A stretch of 64,000 nt of DNA, taken from Nostoc sp. FACHB-973. GTDB lineage: Bacteria > Cyanobacteriota > Cyanobacteriia > Cyanobacteriales > Nostocaceae. Both the position numbers and the translations under genes were made by a program. The DNA lies in assembly GCF_014698115.1 (NCBI RefSeq), contig NZ_JACJSJ010000041.1, forward strand, positions 1-64,000. The letters run 5' to 3'. Shown here one piece after another: positions 17,465 to 26,480 of this stretch. Under the pieces are notes generated by a model. It searched no databases, was not told the DNA's origin, and saw only the letters and a program-made list of their open reading frames with translations. Positions within the stretch are counted from its first letter, which is position 1, and the number at the start of each line of letters is the position of its first letter.

Positions 17465-18223
17465 TTATTTCTTTACCCATGCACAAAAACCATGATTTAT
17501 ATACAAAAACGTATAATAAAAACAATATTCTTCCCAAGAAATATTATTATACTTATTTTTAATGTTTTTACTGTTGATATTGTAAACAATAAATAAATAA
17601 ATTTTTAAGAAAAAATTTGTTGTTTTACTTAAAAATTCAGCTAATTTAGGAAATTTGCTTATGTTAGTGATTGTTATAATGTACCAAAAAACAAAACCGA
17701 ATCCCTGAGCATCTCCAGGACAAAATATTTTAATTTCAGAGAACTTTCCCAACATTCTTGCAATTTCAGTAAAAGTAAATCTGTGATAATCCATTTGATC
17801 GTGAAAGCTCCAAAAAAATGGAATATAAAAAAGTGCTTCTCCTTTTTCCTCCAAAATATTATAAATATTCTCTATTGCTTTCCAATATTCTTGAACATGT
17901 TCTAATACAGCATTACAATAGATACCACTAAAAGAATTAGGCTCTATTTTAGTATTACAAATGTCATCGATTAGGTCTGGTTTATAATCAGCAATAACAT
18001 CTGTAGATACGATTGTATTATTGGGATTTTGATTTAATAAATCGATTCTCTGACGACTTAGTGAATAGCTATTTCTTCCACCAATATCAAGCAATCTATC
18101 TTGAGATACCACTCGCTTTTCATATTCATCTCTGGCATAAGGGTTGAAATCTATTTTTGTTTTAATACCTTGAAATAAATCTGTAGTATTGGTTCTCATC
18201 TGTTCTGTAAGATTTTTTTTCAT
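17465..18223 (-). CDS. Class I SAM-dependent methyltransferase
   Basis: A 252-aa protein. A SAM-binding motif I-like sequence RLLDIGGRNSYSLS (about residues 42-55) is followed by an acidic strand end, TIVSTDV, and motif IV-like FSGIYCNAVLEHVQEYW (about 100-116), where the NAVLEH pattern is typical of Methyltransf_11/25 proteins. FYIPFFWSFHDQMDYHRFT resembles methyltransferases from polysaccharide or lipid modification loci. The acceptor is unknown. ATG at 18223 is preferred; an in-frame TTG at 18274 is possible. The gene is more AT-rich than its neighbours, lacks HIP1 sites and lies wholly between the two direct repeats, suggesting acquired DNA. Confidence 0.82.
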   Translation of the reverse strand: MKKNLTEQMRTNTTDLFQGIKTKIDFNPYARDEYEKRVVSQDRLLDIGGRNSYSLSRQRIDLLNQNPNNTIVSTDVIADYKPDLIDDICNTKIEPNSFSGIYCNAVLEHVQEYWKAIENIYNILEEKGEALFYIPFFWSFHDQMDYHRFTFTEIARMLGKFSEIKIFCPGDAQGFGFVFWYIITITNISKFPKLAEFLSKTTNFFLKIYLFIVYNINSKNIKNKYNNISWEEYCFYYTFLYINHGFCAWVKK

Positions 18224-18653
18224 ATGTTTTAGAGTTTGTTTAAAAAGGGTATTTTGCTGTGAGATTGAATGCAAGGAAGAGTCCTGAATTACGAGCGTTT
18301 CAGCTAAATATTAAAAGACTGCCCATAAGAGACGGGGTATGAACCTTCTGCGAGAAAAGGATTCCGCACTAGCAGTTGCGGACATCAGTCAGCCAGCCGT
18401 ACTTTTTCCTCACTCAGCACGAGATCTATACTTTCTTGCACTTTTAAATATTACTATATCTCTCACGAGAATTGAGCGTCTATTTGATAATGTGCTACCG
18501 AAAATTTCTGTGTGGATACCGTTGTATAGTTTGATTTAAAAAGAGCATCTTGATTTTTTGCTACAAAACAAAAATGTGTAAAATCTTACATTAATATTCG
18601 GTAAACTATCACTTTATCTAAATTTTAAAGATTGATAGATATGTGTAAAACTT
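18224..18653. other. AT-rich part of the insert, no supported gene
   Basis: This stretch lies between the methyltransferase start and the right direct repeat. A 66-codon plus-strand frame at 18339-18539 has no clear binding site or recognisable content, so it is not called. A possible promoter for the leftward methyltransferase gene should lie at 18230-18330. No transposase or inverted ends were found. Confidence 0.5.
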
Positions 18654-18781
18654 ACACCTTTCCACCACAGCAGCATTTTGGCACGAATGCAGTAAGGACA
18701 AGTTTGCCATGTGTAAATTTCGACATTGGCTTTAACTCGCTCTGGATGGCGATTTAAAAGGGGATTAAGAAAGTCCAGCAT
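18654..18781 (-). pseudogene. grxC: 5' fragment of grxC
   Basis: Encodes the first 42 codons of glutaredoxin, through CPYC and the following helix, then breaks at the repeat boundary into unrelated AT-rich sequence. It duplicates the start of the intact gene at 16983-17288, including its upstream sequence, so it may still be transcribed. The product would lack the glutathione-binding segment. Confidence 0.85.
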
Positions 18782-18930
18782 ATTTAATCTTAAGCAAGGT
18801 TTTTACTATATCTCTAGCCTAGATCATTGCTGGCATTACTTACGCATTGGCGCTGGAACCCACTTTTGGAAACTTTCTAGATGATTCCAGTAAGCCAAAT
18901 ATCCAGTTAATGCCCAAATTAAAGCGGCTA
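18654..18930. repeat. 277-bp direct repeat, right copy
   Basis: Partner of 17161-17437, with the same extent and no gaps. It includes the 5' fragment of grxC (18654-18781) and the true 3' end of the DUF981 gene. Confidence 0.93.
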
Positions 18931-19411
18931 CTACTAATACACCAACACCAATTAGCCGCCAAGTTCGGTTGGTTTTCCAATAAAGAGTTGGTGCCGCAAA
19001 TATACCACCTAATCCTGTTAAGATAAAACCGATTCCTGACAACAAGGGTTGTTTTGTCATATTCAAGTTGATGATGCGGATACCTACTACGATCGCCACT
19101 AAACCAGCAAAAAAACCGTAAACCGCGATTGTCAATAAATCCCAACCCACAGACAGGGCGATCGCCGCTGCAACAAACAAGATGCCAAGTAAAACACTTG
19201 TTTCACCGAAGGCAATGTTAAAACTACCAATAACTGGCCAGGTGAAGCTCATGTGTAAACCAGTTGTTAAGGCGATCGCACCTGTAATTCCAAATCCGGG
19301 AATCCACTGTTTTTGATGTGAGCTATCTATCCCACGATACACATAGTCAGCGAGTATAAATAACCCGGCTACCATATTTATTAACATGAGCGTGATGTAG
19401 TCGATAAACAC
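18836..19411 (-). CDS. DUF981-family membrane protein
   Basis: A 191-aa protein with six to seven hydrophobic helices, starting FIDYITLMLINMVAGLFILADYVYRG, a start typical of DUF981 proteins. A GTG at 19411 with GAGAGG upstream is the likely start. It ends in the conserved-looking WNHLESFQKWVPAPMRK. Function is unknown. Its 3' end is duplicated at 17343-17437. Before the duplication it was probably the direct upstream neighbour of grxC. Confidence 0.82.
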   Translation of the reverse strand: MFIDYITLMLINMVAGLFILADYVYRGIDSSHQKQWIPGFGITGAIALTTGLHMSFTWPVIGSFNIAFGETSVLLGILFVAAAIALSVGWDLLTIAVYGFFAGLVAIVVGIRIINLNMTKQPLLSGIGFILTGLGGIFAAPTLYWKTNRTWRLIGVGVLVVAALIWALTGYLAYWNHLESFQKWVPAPMRK

Positions 19412-19718
19412 AATTAACCTCTCAATGCTTTTCTGGGTTGATTGAATTATCCCAAGTTACCTACACTGTTATGTTTATAAATATTTAAGACTACAGATTA
19501 ACATTACGGCAAGGATTTGAGGTATTAATTCTCATAGGTACGAGGGTGAAACGAAGCTGAATATCTCTAAAATTTATTGAGAATAGTGTCAATAAATCGG
19601 AAATTGACACTTCGTTAACATTTGTAATCGAAAATTGGTAACCGCCCTTTGGTAGACTTAAAGACTGAAATAGCCAGATAAAGCAACGCAAATTCAAGCA
19701 GTTGAGAGGGCAGACTCC
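19412..19718. other. Divergent promoter region of DUF981 and glpX genes
   Basis: A 307-base gap between divergent genes. It includes a TTGACA at about 19603-19608, but no TATAAT-like box at standard distance could be assigned. No repeat or small gene was recognised. Regulation of glpX probably acts here. Confidence 0.4.
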
Positions 19719-20756
19719 GTGGAAAATACACTTGGGTTAGAGATTATTGAGGTAGTAGAGCAAGCAGCGATCGCATCTGCAAAGTGGATGGGGAAAGGCG
19801 AAAAAAACATCGCTGACCAGGTAGCTGTGGAAGCGATGCGCGAGCGGATGAATAAAATCTACATGCGGGGTCGCATTGTGATTGGGGAAGGCGAACGCGA
19901 TGACGCGCCTATGCTTTACATTGGAGAAGAAGTAGGTATCTGTACCCAACCAAATGCCGAAGCTCTCTGTAACCCTGATGAACTAATTGAAATTGATATC
20001 GCTGTTGACCCCTGTGAAGGTACCAACTTGGTAGCCTACGGACAACCAGGTTCAATGGCTGTGTTGGCAATTTCTGAAAAGGGCGGATTATTTGCTGCTC
20101 CTGACTTTTACATGAAGAAGTTAGCAGCACCTCCCGCAGCTAAGGGTAAGGTAGACATCAACAAGTCAGCAACGGAAAACCTGAAGATTCTCTCTGAGGT
20201 TTTAGACCGGGCTATTGATGAACTTGTAGTAGTAGTGATGAAGCGCGAACGCCACAACGATTTAATTAAAGAAATCCGTGAGGCTGGAGCTAGAGTCGCC
20301 CTAATTTCAGATGGTGATGTGGGTGCAGCCATAAGCTGTGGTTTTGCTGGAACTAATATCCACGCGCTGATGGGTATCGGTGCGGCTCCTGAAGGTGTAA
20401 TCTCGGCAGCAGCAATGCGTGCTTTGGGTGGACATTTCCAAGGTCAACTGATATACGATCCAGCAATAGTAAAAACAGGTCTGATTGGAGAAAGCAGAGA
20501 AGCCAACATCGATCGTTTAAAGTCTATGAATATCAATGATCCCGATAAGGTCTATGATGCTCATGAACTGGCATCTGGTGAAACTATTCTGTTTGCTGCT
20601 AGCGGCATTACCAGTGGTAATCTCATGCAGGGTGTACGTTTCTTCAAGGATGGGGCAAGAACTCAAAGCTTGGTTATTTCCAACCAGTCGAAAACGGCTC
20701 GATTTGTTGACACAATTCACTTGTTTGGTGAACCAAAAGTTCTTCAACTGAACTAA
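19719..20756 (+). CDS. glpX: Class II fructose-1,6-/sedoheptulose-1,7-bisphosphatase
   Basis: Calvin-cycle enzyme; in cyanobacteria the class II (GlpX-type) enzyme hydrolyses both fructose-1,6- and sedoheptulose-1,7-bisphosphate. The metal and substrate motif VDPCEGTNLVAYG (about residues 92-104), the GEGERDDAPMLYIGE region (about 56-70) and the GAAPEGVISAAAMRALGG segment (about 223-240) are all intact. Length of 345 aa is normal. The start is a GTG at 19719, matching the usual N-terminus. It stands alone, followed by repeats and hemA on the same strand. Confidence 0.97.
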   Translation: MENTLGLEIIEVVEQAAIASAKWMGKGEKNIADQVAVEAMRERMNKIYMRGRIVIGEGERDDAPMLYIGEEVGICTQPNAEALCNPDELIEIDIAVDPCEGTNLVAYGQPGSMAVLAISEKGGLFAAPDFYMKKLAAPPAAKGKVDINKSATENLKILSEVLDRAIDELVVVVMKRERHNDLIKEIREAGARVALISDGDVGAAISCGFAGTNIHALMGIGAAPEGVISAAAMRALGGHFQGQLIYDPAIVKTGLIGESREANIDRLKSMNINDPDKVYDAHELASGETILFAASGITSGNLMQGVRFFKDGARTQSLVISNQSKTARFVDTIHLFGEPKVLQLN

Positions 20757-20988
20757 TTTTTAGGGAATGGGGAATGGTAAAAGTAGGGGCGAAGCATAAG
20801 GAAAAAAATCTTTCTATAAAACAGAAAAATAATCACCAAAATGCTTTACCCTTACAGTAGTTAGTAGTTAGTAGTTAGTGATTAATTGTTGGTTGCAAAA
20901 ATATCAACCAAGAAGCAAAAATTCCCCATTCCCTATTCTCACTTAATGCCAGATTGCCAACTACCAACTAGTAACTACGATTTAGCAA

Positions 20989-22275
20989 ATGAATATAGCA
21001 GTGGTGGGGCTAAGCCATAAAACAGCCCCAGTAGAAGTCCGGGAAAAGTTGAGCATTCCAGAACCACAAATTGAAAGTGCGATCGCTCATCTAGCAAGTT
21101 GTCCCCATATTGACGAAGTTGCAATTCTTAGCACTTGTAACCGTCTGGAAATCTACATTGTTACCAGTGAAACAGACCAAGGTATCAGAGAAGTAACTCA
21201 ATTTCTGGCAGAACACAGCAAGTTGCCTGTGACTTCTCTGCGACAACACCTGTTTATGTTGTTGCATGATGATGCAGTCATGCACGTGATGCGGGTAGCA
21301 GGTGGCTTAGATAGTCTGGTACTCGGAGAAGGTCAAATTCTGGCTCAGGTGAAGACTACTCACAAACTGGGACAGCAATATAGCGGTATAAAAACCATTT
21401 TGAATCGATTATTTAAACAAGCGCTAACAGCCGGTAAGCGAGTTCGCACTGAAACTAGTATTGGTACTGGCGCTGTCTCTATCAGTTCGGCAGCTGTGGA
21501 ATTAGCACAAATGAAAGTAGCAAATTTAGCTGCTTGCCGAGTGGTAATTCTGGGTGCTGGGAAAATGTCGCGGTTGCTGGTACAACACCTGATTTCTAAA
21601 GGTGCGGTGCAAATCAGTATTGTCAATCGCTCTCGTGAACGCGCCCAAGAATTAGCAAAGCAGTTCGCCGAACAACCTATTCAAATTCACACACTATCGG
21701 AAATGATGACAGTAATTGCCGATAGTGATTTGGTGTTTACAAGTACTTCGGCAACAGAGCCGATACTTGACCGTGCCAAATTGGAAATGGTTTTAGAAGC
21801 TCAGCGAACTCTTATGTTATTTGATATTTCTGTACCGCGCAACGTTCATGCAGATGTCAATGAACTGGCAAATGTGCAGGCGTTCAATGTGGATGATTTG
21901 AAGGCTGTAGTGGCGCAAAACTACGAAAGCCGTCGGAAAATTGCACAGGAAGCAGAGCGACTTTTAGAAGAAGAAGTGGAGGCTTTCGATGTTTGGTGGC
22001 GTAGTTTAGAAACTGTTACTACCATTAGCTCTCTGCGAAATAAAGTCGAAACTATCCGGGAACAAGAATTAGAAAAAGCTTTGTCCAGATTGGGTTCGGA
22101 ATTCGCGGAAAAACATCAAGAGGTGATCGAAGCTTTAACACGAGGAATTGTTAATAAAATTTTACATGATCCGATGGTGCAATTGCGATCGCAGCAAGAT
22201 GTTGAAGCCAGACGGCGTTGTATGCAAACTCTGCAAATGCTGTTTAACTTAGACGCAGGCGAACAGTTTAGTTAA
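20989..22275 (+). CDS. hemA: Glutamyl-tRNA reductase
   Basis: First committed enzyme of the C5 route to 5-aminolevulinate, feeding heme, chlorophyll, bilin and cobalamin synthesis. The catalytic cysteine lies in AILSTCNRLEIY (about residues 45-56). GGLDSLVLGEGQILAQVK, the NADPH-binding VVILGAGKMSRLL (about 185-197) and the C-terminal dimerisation helix complete the family pattern. Length of 428 aa is normal. A strong terminator follows immediately. Other tetrapyrrole genes in the window (cobM, cobA-hemD) are unlinked to it. Confidence 0.98.
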   Translation: MNIAVVGLSHKTAPVEVREKLSIPEPQIESAIAHLASCPHIDEVAILSTCNRLEIYIVTSETDQGIREVTQFLAEHSKLPVTSLRQHLFMLLHDDAVMHVMRVAGGLDSLVLGEGQILAQVKTTHKLGQQYSGIKTILNRLFKQALTAGKRVRTETSIGTGAVSISSAAVELAQMKVANLAACRVVILGAGKMSRLLVQHLISKGAVQISIVNRSRERAQELAKQFAEQPIQIHTLSEMMTVIADSDLVFTSTSATEPILDRAKLEMVLEAQRTLMLFDISVPRNVHADVNELANVQAFNVDDLKAVVAQNYESRRKIAQEAERLLEEEVEAFDVWWRSLETVTTISSLRNKVETIREQELEKALSRLGSEFAEKHQEVIEALTRGIVNKILHDPMVQLRSQQDVEARRRCMQTLQMLFNLDAGEQFS

Positions 22276-22286
22276 ACTCAACAACA

Positions 22287-22326
22287 AGATCCCCGACTTT
22301 TCAGAAAAGTCGGGGATCTGAGTTTT
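22287..22326 (+). terminator. Intrinsic terminator of hemA
   Basis: A long perfect stem built from AGATCCCCGACTTTTC and its complement AAAAGTCGGGGATCT, followed by GAGTTTTTC. It begins 12 bases after the hemA stop. Since the next gene converges from the right, it may serve both directions, though the T-run favours the rightward one. Confidence 0.85.
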
Positions 22327-22333
22327 TCAAGTT

Positions 22334-23026
22334 TCACAAAAGTTGTTCTGGGTCAATTCCCCGTTCTTGTAATCGTATCAATAAATCTTGATATCGTTGG
22401 CGTTCTTCCTCTAGTTGTTGGAGAGCTGCTTCTTTGGCTTGACGTTCTTGTCTACGTACTTGCTCAAGTTCAACGGGTGTGAGAAACTTATATCCATCAG
22501 CGTGATATATTTCTAAAGTTTCTGGGGTGAGTTGAAACCGAATTCCTAAACGGGGACTTATCCATCCATGAATCTGGTCAATTTGCTGTAACCAATGTTC
22601 TGAATGCACAAACCCTGTTAATTCATTGCGGTCTGGGTCATAAATGTAATATTCTTCAACTCCATAGCGTTGATAAAACAGAAGTTTATTTGTCATTTCT
22701 TTAGTTGTATTACTAGGAGATAAGATTTCAAACACTACTTGTGGCGGAATGTTATCTTCTTCAAATTGCTTGTAAGAACCTCTATCTCCCTTGTGTCTAC
22801 CAAAGACTACCAGAATATCTGGTGCTTGTTTGATGTTAGGATTGCCTGCAACTGGATACCAAAATAAATCTCCGGCGATGAATACATCTGGTTGGGATGC
22901 AAATAAAATTTCTAAATTTTCTTTAATAGTTACTATCCAGCGAAATTGCTTGGTATTATCCGCCATTGGCTGTCCGTCGCTTTCGGGGTAGATGACCTCA
23001 GATGCAGTATTAGGAGTGATTACCAT
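22334..23026 (-). CDS. Uma2 (DUF820) family putative endonuclease
   Basis: A 230-aa member of a family much expanded in cyanobacteria, with a PD-(D/E)XK nuclease-like fold. Core residues are recognisable: APDILVVFG (about 82-90), VVFEILSPSNTTKEM (about 112-126) and VEEYYIYDPDRNELTGF (about 139-155). A C-terminal coiled coil rich in Glu, Gln and Arg (about 185-225) is typical. Substrate and biological role are not established. It converges on hemA and ends a few bases from its terminator. Confidence 0.88.
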   Translation of the reverse strand: MVITPNTASEVIYPESDGQPMADNTKQFRWIVTIKENLEILFASQPDVFIAGDLFWYPVAGNPNIKQAPDILVVFGRHKGDRGSYKQFEEDNIPPQVVFEILSPSNTTKEMTNKLLFYQRYGVEEYYIYDPDRNELTGFVHSEHWLQQIDQIHGWISPRLGIRFQLTPETLEIYHADGYKFLTPVELEQVRRQERQAKEAALQQLEEERQRYQDLLIRLQERGIDPEQLL

Positions 23027-23150
23027 AACGCTACGCCTCCAATCTTCGGTTTTTGATAATTGACTAATGGTAATTATGTACTATTATATGTTGAGCGATC
23101 GCCATATAATTTGCACTCTGTCTTTAATAATACCAGTTACTGCATTGACA

Positions 23151-23176
23151 TAGAGACACAATTAATCGTGTCTCTA
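23151..23176. repeat. Small palindromic repeat, TAGAGACAC type
   Basis: Twenty-six bases, TAGAGACACAATTAA then TCGTGTCTCTA, forming a near-perfect hairpin. Same family as 1699-1718 and 32378-32403. It stands between two leftward genes. Confidence 0.65.
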
Positions 23177-23226
23177 TATGAATTATGTATTTTGTGTTTC
23201 AAGCAAAATACTGGAAGATTGTGAAT

Positions 23227-24570
23227 TTATTTATTAGGACAGGATATTTTATACACCCATTTGGTCGGTTCATTTGTGTTACCTGTCACTGTTACGCCAA
23301 CTTGTCCTGCTGTACCTTTAAAAGGTATTGTTTCTCTACCATTACCACTTGTAAAACCTACTTTGAAAATTCTTTGTCCGTCATAAAATATTTCAAGCAT
23401 ATCAGGAACATCATAAAACTCATATTCAAGATAAATTTCACCTCGACTTTCAGCTTGATTTATTTGATATATGTTTGAGTAGACTCCCTGTCCTCCGCTA
23501 ACAACTTGTTGGTCACAATATACAGGAGGTAAACAAAATGCTTCGGATGCTTCGTCTTTAATAGCTTGAGAACTTGTCATCATACCACCAGCAGTCGCTA
23601 AACCATAACCTGCTAATTTTACAAATTGATTAGGAGCCTGCAGCAAAACTGCACTAATAGCGATCAAAGCACTTCCAATGCCAGTGTATGCTTTATCTAC
23701 GTTTGCTTTACAGTTTTTGTAGGATGTATTATCTGCTAATAAAAATGAGCCTAATTTATTCGCTTTACTATAATTTGAAATATAGGCTTTCTTATTTAAG
23801 AGCGGATTATCAGGGACAATGCGGCTATTAAAATTTGAACTACTCTGTTTAATTGGGACTGTTTCTACTTTTCCTTTTGGCGAAGTAATAACTGCCTGGT
23901 TTGAATTAATCGCCACACTAGTACCATCAGCTAGGAAAACTTTACTTGGGGTATTTTTGTTAAAGATTATCTTAAATCTTTGTAAAAGAGGTTCATCAAT
24001 TGTTGATAAATTCCTCAATTCAGCCTCAAAAATTTCAAACTCTTCAGATCCTGCTGGAGTTACAAGGTAAATTTGCTCAATATTTGTTGAGGTCGATTTT
24101 AGTACAACTTCTCTTTTACCTGAACTCATTGGAGTTTGACGCACTACAATAAAGTCATTTGGTATATCTAAATTTCTAAGGTTTACCCCTCCATTTGAAT
24201 TAGAATCATCATCATCAAAATCAGGTCTACGTAATGGAGTATTCGGACTTGGCTGCTGTGGATAAGCTGGTGCTACTGAACCACCGTTAGACGAAGGACT
24301 AGAATCATCATCAAATTCCCGCGATCTATCAGCTAGTAAGTTTGCAAAATTATCTGCAATCTTCCTCTCCGTCACAGGTGGATTAGCTGCCATCACTCTA
24401 TCAGATAACAGCGATAAATTCGCTGCACAAAAACTTGATTGAAAACTCAATAAGGTACACATCGCCGTTGCAATAGTGCGATTGATGAATGTACCTGGTG
24501 TAAAAAATGCGCTAACTAAAGTTGTACAAAAGCCAATAAATGCAAGTGAAATAAATCGAATTTTTTGCAT
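23227..24570 (-). CDS. Large secreted hypothetical protein with PSPNTPLR motif
   Basis: A 447-aa protein with an N-terminal hydrophobic segment (ISLAFIGFCTTLVSAFF) and a second near residues 30-50, so it is probably exported. A low-complexity Asp/Ser/Asn region (about 85-135) contains YPQQPSPNTPLRRPDFDDDD. The middle part looks beta-rich (QAVITSPKGKVETVPI). A hydrophobic stretch near 295-320 could be a membrane hairpin, and the C-terminus is beta-rich with several cysteines. No known domain was recognised. The motif YP-x2-PSPNTPLR recurs in the next gene upstream (24737-25291). Confidence 0.75.
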   Translation of the reverse strand: MQKIRFISLAFIGFCTTLVSAFFTPGTFINRTIATAMCTLLSFQSSFCAANLSLLSDRVMAANPPVTERKIADNFANLLADRSREFDDDSSPSSNGGSVAPAYPQQPSPNTPLRRPDFDDDDSNSNGGVNLRNLDIPNDFIVVRQTPMSSGKREVVLKSTSTNIEQIYLVTPAGSEEFEIFEAELRNLSTIDEPLLQRFKIIFNKNTPSKVFLADGTSVAINSNQAVITSPKGKVETVPIKQSSSNFNSRIVPDNPLLNKKAYISNYSKANKLGSFLLADNTSYKNCKANVDKAYTGIGSALIAISAVLLQAPNQFVKLAGYGLATAGGMMTSSQAIKDEASEAFCLPPVYCDQQVVSGGQGVYSNIYQINQAESRGEIYLEYEFYDVPDMLEIFYDGQRIFKVGFTSGNGRETIPFKGTAGQVGVTVTGNTNEPTKWVYKISCPNK

Positions 24571-24632
24571 GGCAAATTTACCTCATTTTTTTGAGATTGC
24601 AAACATACAACAATTTTTATGTAGATAAAATA

Positions 24633-24723
24633 CACCCCACCCTAACCCTCCCCTTATAAAGGGGAGGGAACTTGATCGATTTCTTGTTTCCCCCCTCTTT
24701 ACAAGGGGGGATTAAGGGGGGTG
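24633..24723. repeat. C/G-rich inverted repeat element
   Basis: The outer arms are CACCCCACCCTAACCCTCCC at the left and AAGGGGGGATTAAGGGGGG-type at the right. Two inner hairpins (CCTCCCCTT/AAGGGGAGG and CCCCCCTC/AAGGGGGG) lie within. This is a common dispersed element in cyanobacterial intergenic DNA, situated between the two PSPNTPLR genes. Confidence 0.6.
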
Positions 24724-24736
24724 AAAATTTAGAAGC

Positions 24737-25291
24737 TTATTGAATTGGATTCTTAAAATAACCTTCTAACGTGAACAGTTGACTGACATCACCACATGTT
24801 GCTGTACCTATAACAAACATTTCATTACCATCAGCATTAAATACACCACGCCATTGAATCGGAGAATTTCCTCCAGCTTGAAATAACATGGTAAGTGCAT
24901 CATTCACTCTGTTATAAACTGATATATTTCCCTGTTGCATCGGCACTTCTATGGGCGCGGAAATACTGAGAGTATCATTATTATCAGTAATTATAACGGT
25001 GTATTCTTTTTGGCTATTTGCTACAACTTCACAACTGTTAGCGTTGATTTTAAATAACCCCATTTTTAAAATAAAGTTACCTGTTCTAGCATTGGGATTT
25101 GTTTCCTGATTCGTGCCATTACTTTCTACAGATGGATTTTCAAAGTCATGACGTAATGGTGTATTTGGACTCGGCTCTAATGGATAAGGTGGTACGCTTT
25201 GTGAATATGCAATGTTAGCGGTGGTAGTTTGTAGCAATATTGCTGTTATAAAAGCAATATTTACTTTTTGATACAACTGTTTTAGACGCAT
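24737..25291 (-). CDS. Small secreted hypothetical protein with PSPNTPLR motif
   Basis: A 184-aa protein with a signal peptide (hydrophobic core about residues 12-28, cleavage expected near AYSQS). Directly after it come YPLEPSPNTPLRHDFENP, matching the motif in 23227-24570, and a Thr/Asn-rich linker. The rest (about 65-184) is a beta-rich domain with two cysteines (NSCEVVAN, GTATCGDV) that could form a disulfide. No known domain was recognised. It lies between two inverted-repeat blocks upstream of the companion gene. Confidence 0.75.
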   Translation of the reverse strand: MRLKQLYQKVNIAFITAILLQTTTANIAYSQSVPPYPLEPSPNTPLRHDFENPSVESNGTNQETNPNARTGNFILKMGLFKINANSCEVVANSQKEYTVIITDNNDTLSISAPIEVPMQQGNISVYNRVNDALTMLFQAGGNSPIQWRGVFNADGNEMFVIGTATCGDVSQLFTLEGYFKNPIQ

Positions 25292-25337
25292 AGAGTAATC
25301 CCTTTTGATTTTTTAACTTAATTTCCGTGGGTAGTAG

Positions 25338-25401
25338 GTTGGGTTGAGGAACGAAACCCAACACTCCCATCAATGTTGGGTTGAGCAACGCGAAACCCAA
25401 C
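25338..25401. repeat. Pair of GTTGGGTT hairpin repeats
   Basis: Two neighbouring hairpins (25338-25362 and 25375-25401), each with GTTGGGTT and AACCCAAC arms around a GAGGAACGA- or GAGCAACGCG-like loop. They are dispersed hairpin repeats and could also affect mRNA stability between the neighbouring leftward genes. Confidence 0.65.
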
Positions 25402-25460
25402 CTACACCTAATGCATTGGTTGTTAAGAATTTTGCAAATAAAAAAACATTCAACTTTTTT

Positions 25461-25518
25461 TGTGGGGTGGGCGTCTCGCCCGCCCGTAAGTAAGGGCGGA
25501 CAAGATGTCCACCCCACA
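25461..25518. repeat. TGTGGGGTGG inverted repeat
   Basis: A 58-base element with perfect outer arms TGTGGGGTGG and CCACCCCACA and inner GCCCGCCC/GGGCGGAC arms. It is a dispersed palindromic element in the gap between the small secreted gene and the protease gene. Confidence 0.65.
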
Positions 25519-25552
25519 ATAATAGAATGGATAATTTATTTGCTGGTAATCG

Positions 25553-26428
25553 CTAAAATGGCAAAAATCTATTTAAACCACGTTGAATTACATTACCTAA
25601 AATTCCTTTAGCAAAATCATCAACCCATTTACTTACATCGTTTTGTGAAACTTTTTCTGCGTCTACGTTTGCTGGTGGTTTATTATCCAATTTCATTCCT
25701 GATTTATCTAACCCTGCTTGGGATATTAATCCCAGAAAGGTGTTAGTAGGAATTGCTGAGTTTAATCCTGTTTTCACTTCTTCATTTCGATCGCCAGATT
25801 CGTTTTGCACTGTCGCTACAGTATCGCCTTGTCCGTGAATTCCCACAACTCGCCCGGAAACGTCGAATACCGGGCCGCCACTCATCCCTCGCCTTGTCAC
25901 GGCGTCGTAGCGCATGGCGTAGCCTTGGGGATTACCAGAACGGATATTAGTAACTTGTCCGTTGGTAAAGGCATATTCTCGTTCTGTTCCGCCGCCAGCG
26001 GGAAGGGGATAACCGGAAATATAAATTCCGGAACCGATAGTTGCTTCGTCGGAATTTGTCAATGGCGCAATGGGTAATTCTTCGTTGCTTTCAAATTTGA
26101 CGATCGCTAAATCCAAACTTCCTTCATTTCCCGGCAAACTTTGCACTGCTGTCACAGCATATTCTTGACCTTTGGATGTCCGAATCATGTATTCAGAATT
26201 CGGATTTTTGACGACATGATTGGCGGTTAATATAGTATATGTTTTTCCATTTTTGGCAATAATTACCCCAGAACCACTATCACCAGGACTCAGGGTATTA
26301 TTAATTTGCACTGTGGTGGGAATTGCAGTTTTCGCAACTTCTTTGGCAGATTTAGCAAACGCAGGTTGGGTAATTACAATACTGGCGACAACTGCGGTTC
26401 CTGCAAGTAATGGGTTGAAATGATTCAT
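25553..26428 (-). CDS. Secreted trypsin-like serine protease
   Basis: A 291-aa S1-type protease with a signal peptide (LLAGTAVVASIVITQPAFA). The catalytic triad is complete: His in ILTANHVV (about residue 70), Asp in GSLDLAIVKFE (about 102) and Ser in RRGMSGGPVFD (about 182). There is no PDZ domain, unlike HtrA/Deg proteins, and the C-terminus is a short Lys/Asn-rich tail. It is probably a periplasmic or extracellular protease. It lies within a group of secreted-protein genes, next to a second, truncated protease copy, which suggests a local duplication. Confidence 0.9.
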   Translation of the reverse strand: MNHFNPLLAGTAVVASIVITQPAFAKSAKEVAKTAIPTTVQINNTLSPGDSGSGVIIAKNGKTYTILTANHVVKNPNSEYMIRTSKGQEYAVTAVQSLPGNEGSLDLAIVKFESNEELPIAPLTNSDEATIGSGIYISGYPLPAGGGTEREYAFTNGQVTNIRSGNPQGYAMRYDAVTRRGMSGGPVFDVSGRVVGIHGQGDTVATVQNESGDRNEEVKTGLNSAIPTNTFLGLISQAGLDKSGMKLDNKPPANVDAEKVSQNDVSKWVDDFAKGILGNVIQRGLNRFLPF

Positions 26429-26480
26429 GTTAACTCCTTGATATAGAATGTTTTGACTTTTTTTAGACTGCTAAAAAGCC

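Noticed and set aside
17343..17537. 64-codon frame as a separate small membrane protein
   Set aside because: Its C-terminal part is the duplicated end of the DUF981 gene fused by chance to insert sequence; annotated as a fragment.
18339..18539. 66-codon plus-strand frame in the methyltransferase insert
   Set aside because: No ribosome binding site, no recognisable content, and located in AT-rich DNA where such frames arise by chance.
23185..23478. 97-codon plus-strand frame
   Set aside because: Antisense to the end of the secreted protein gene, with skewed Cys/Phe/Tyr content.
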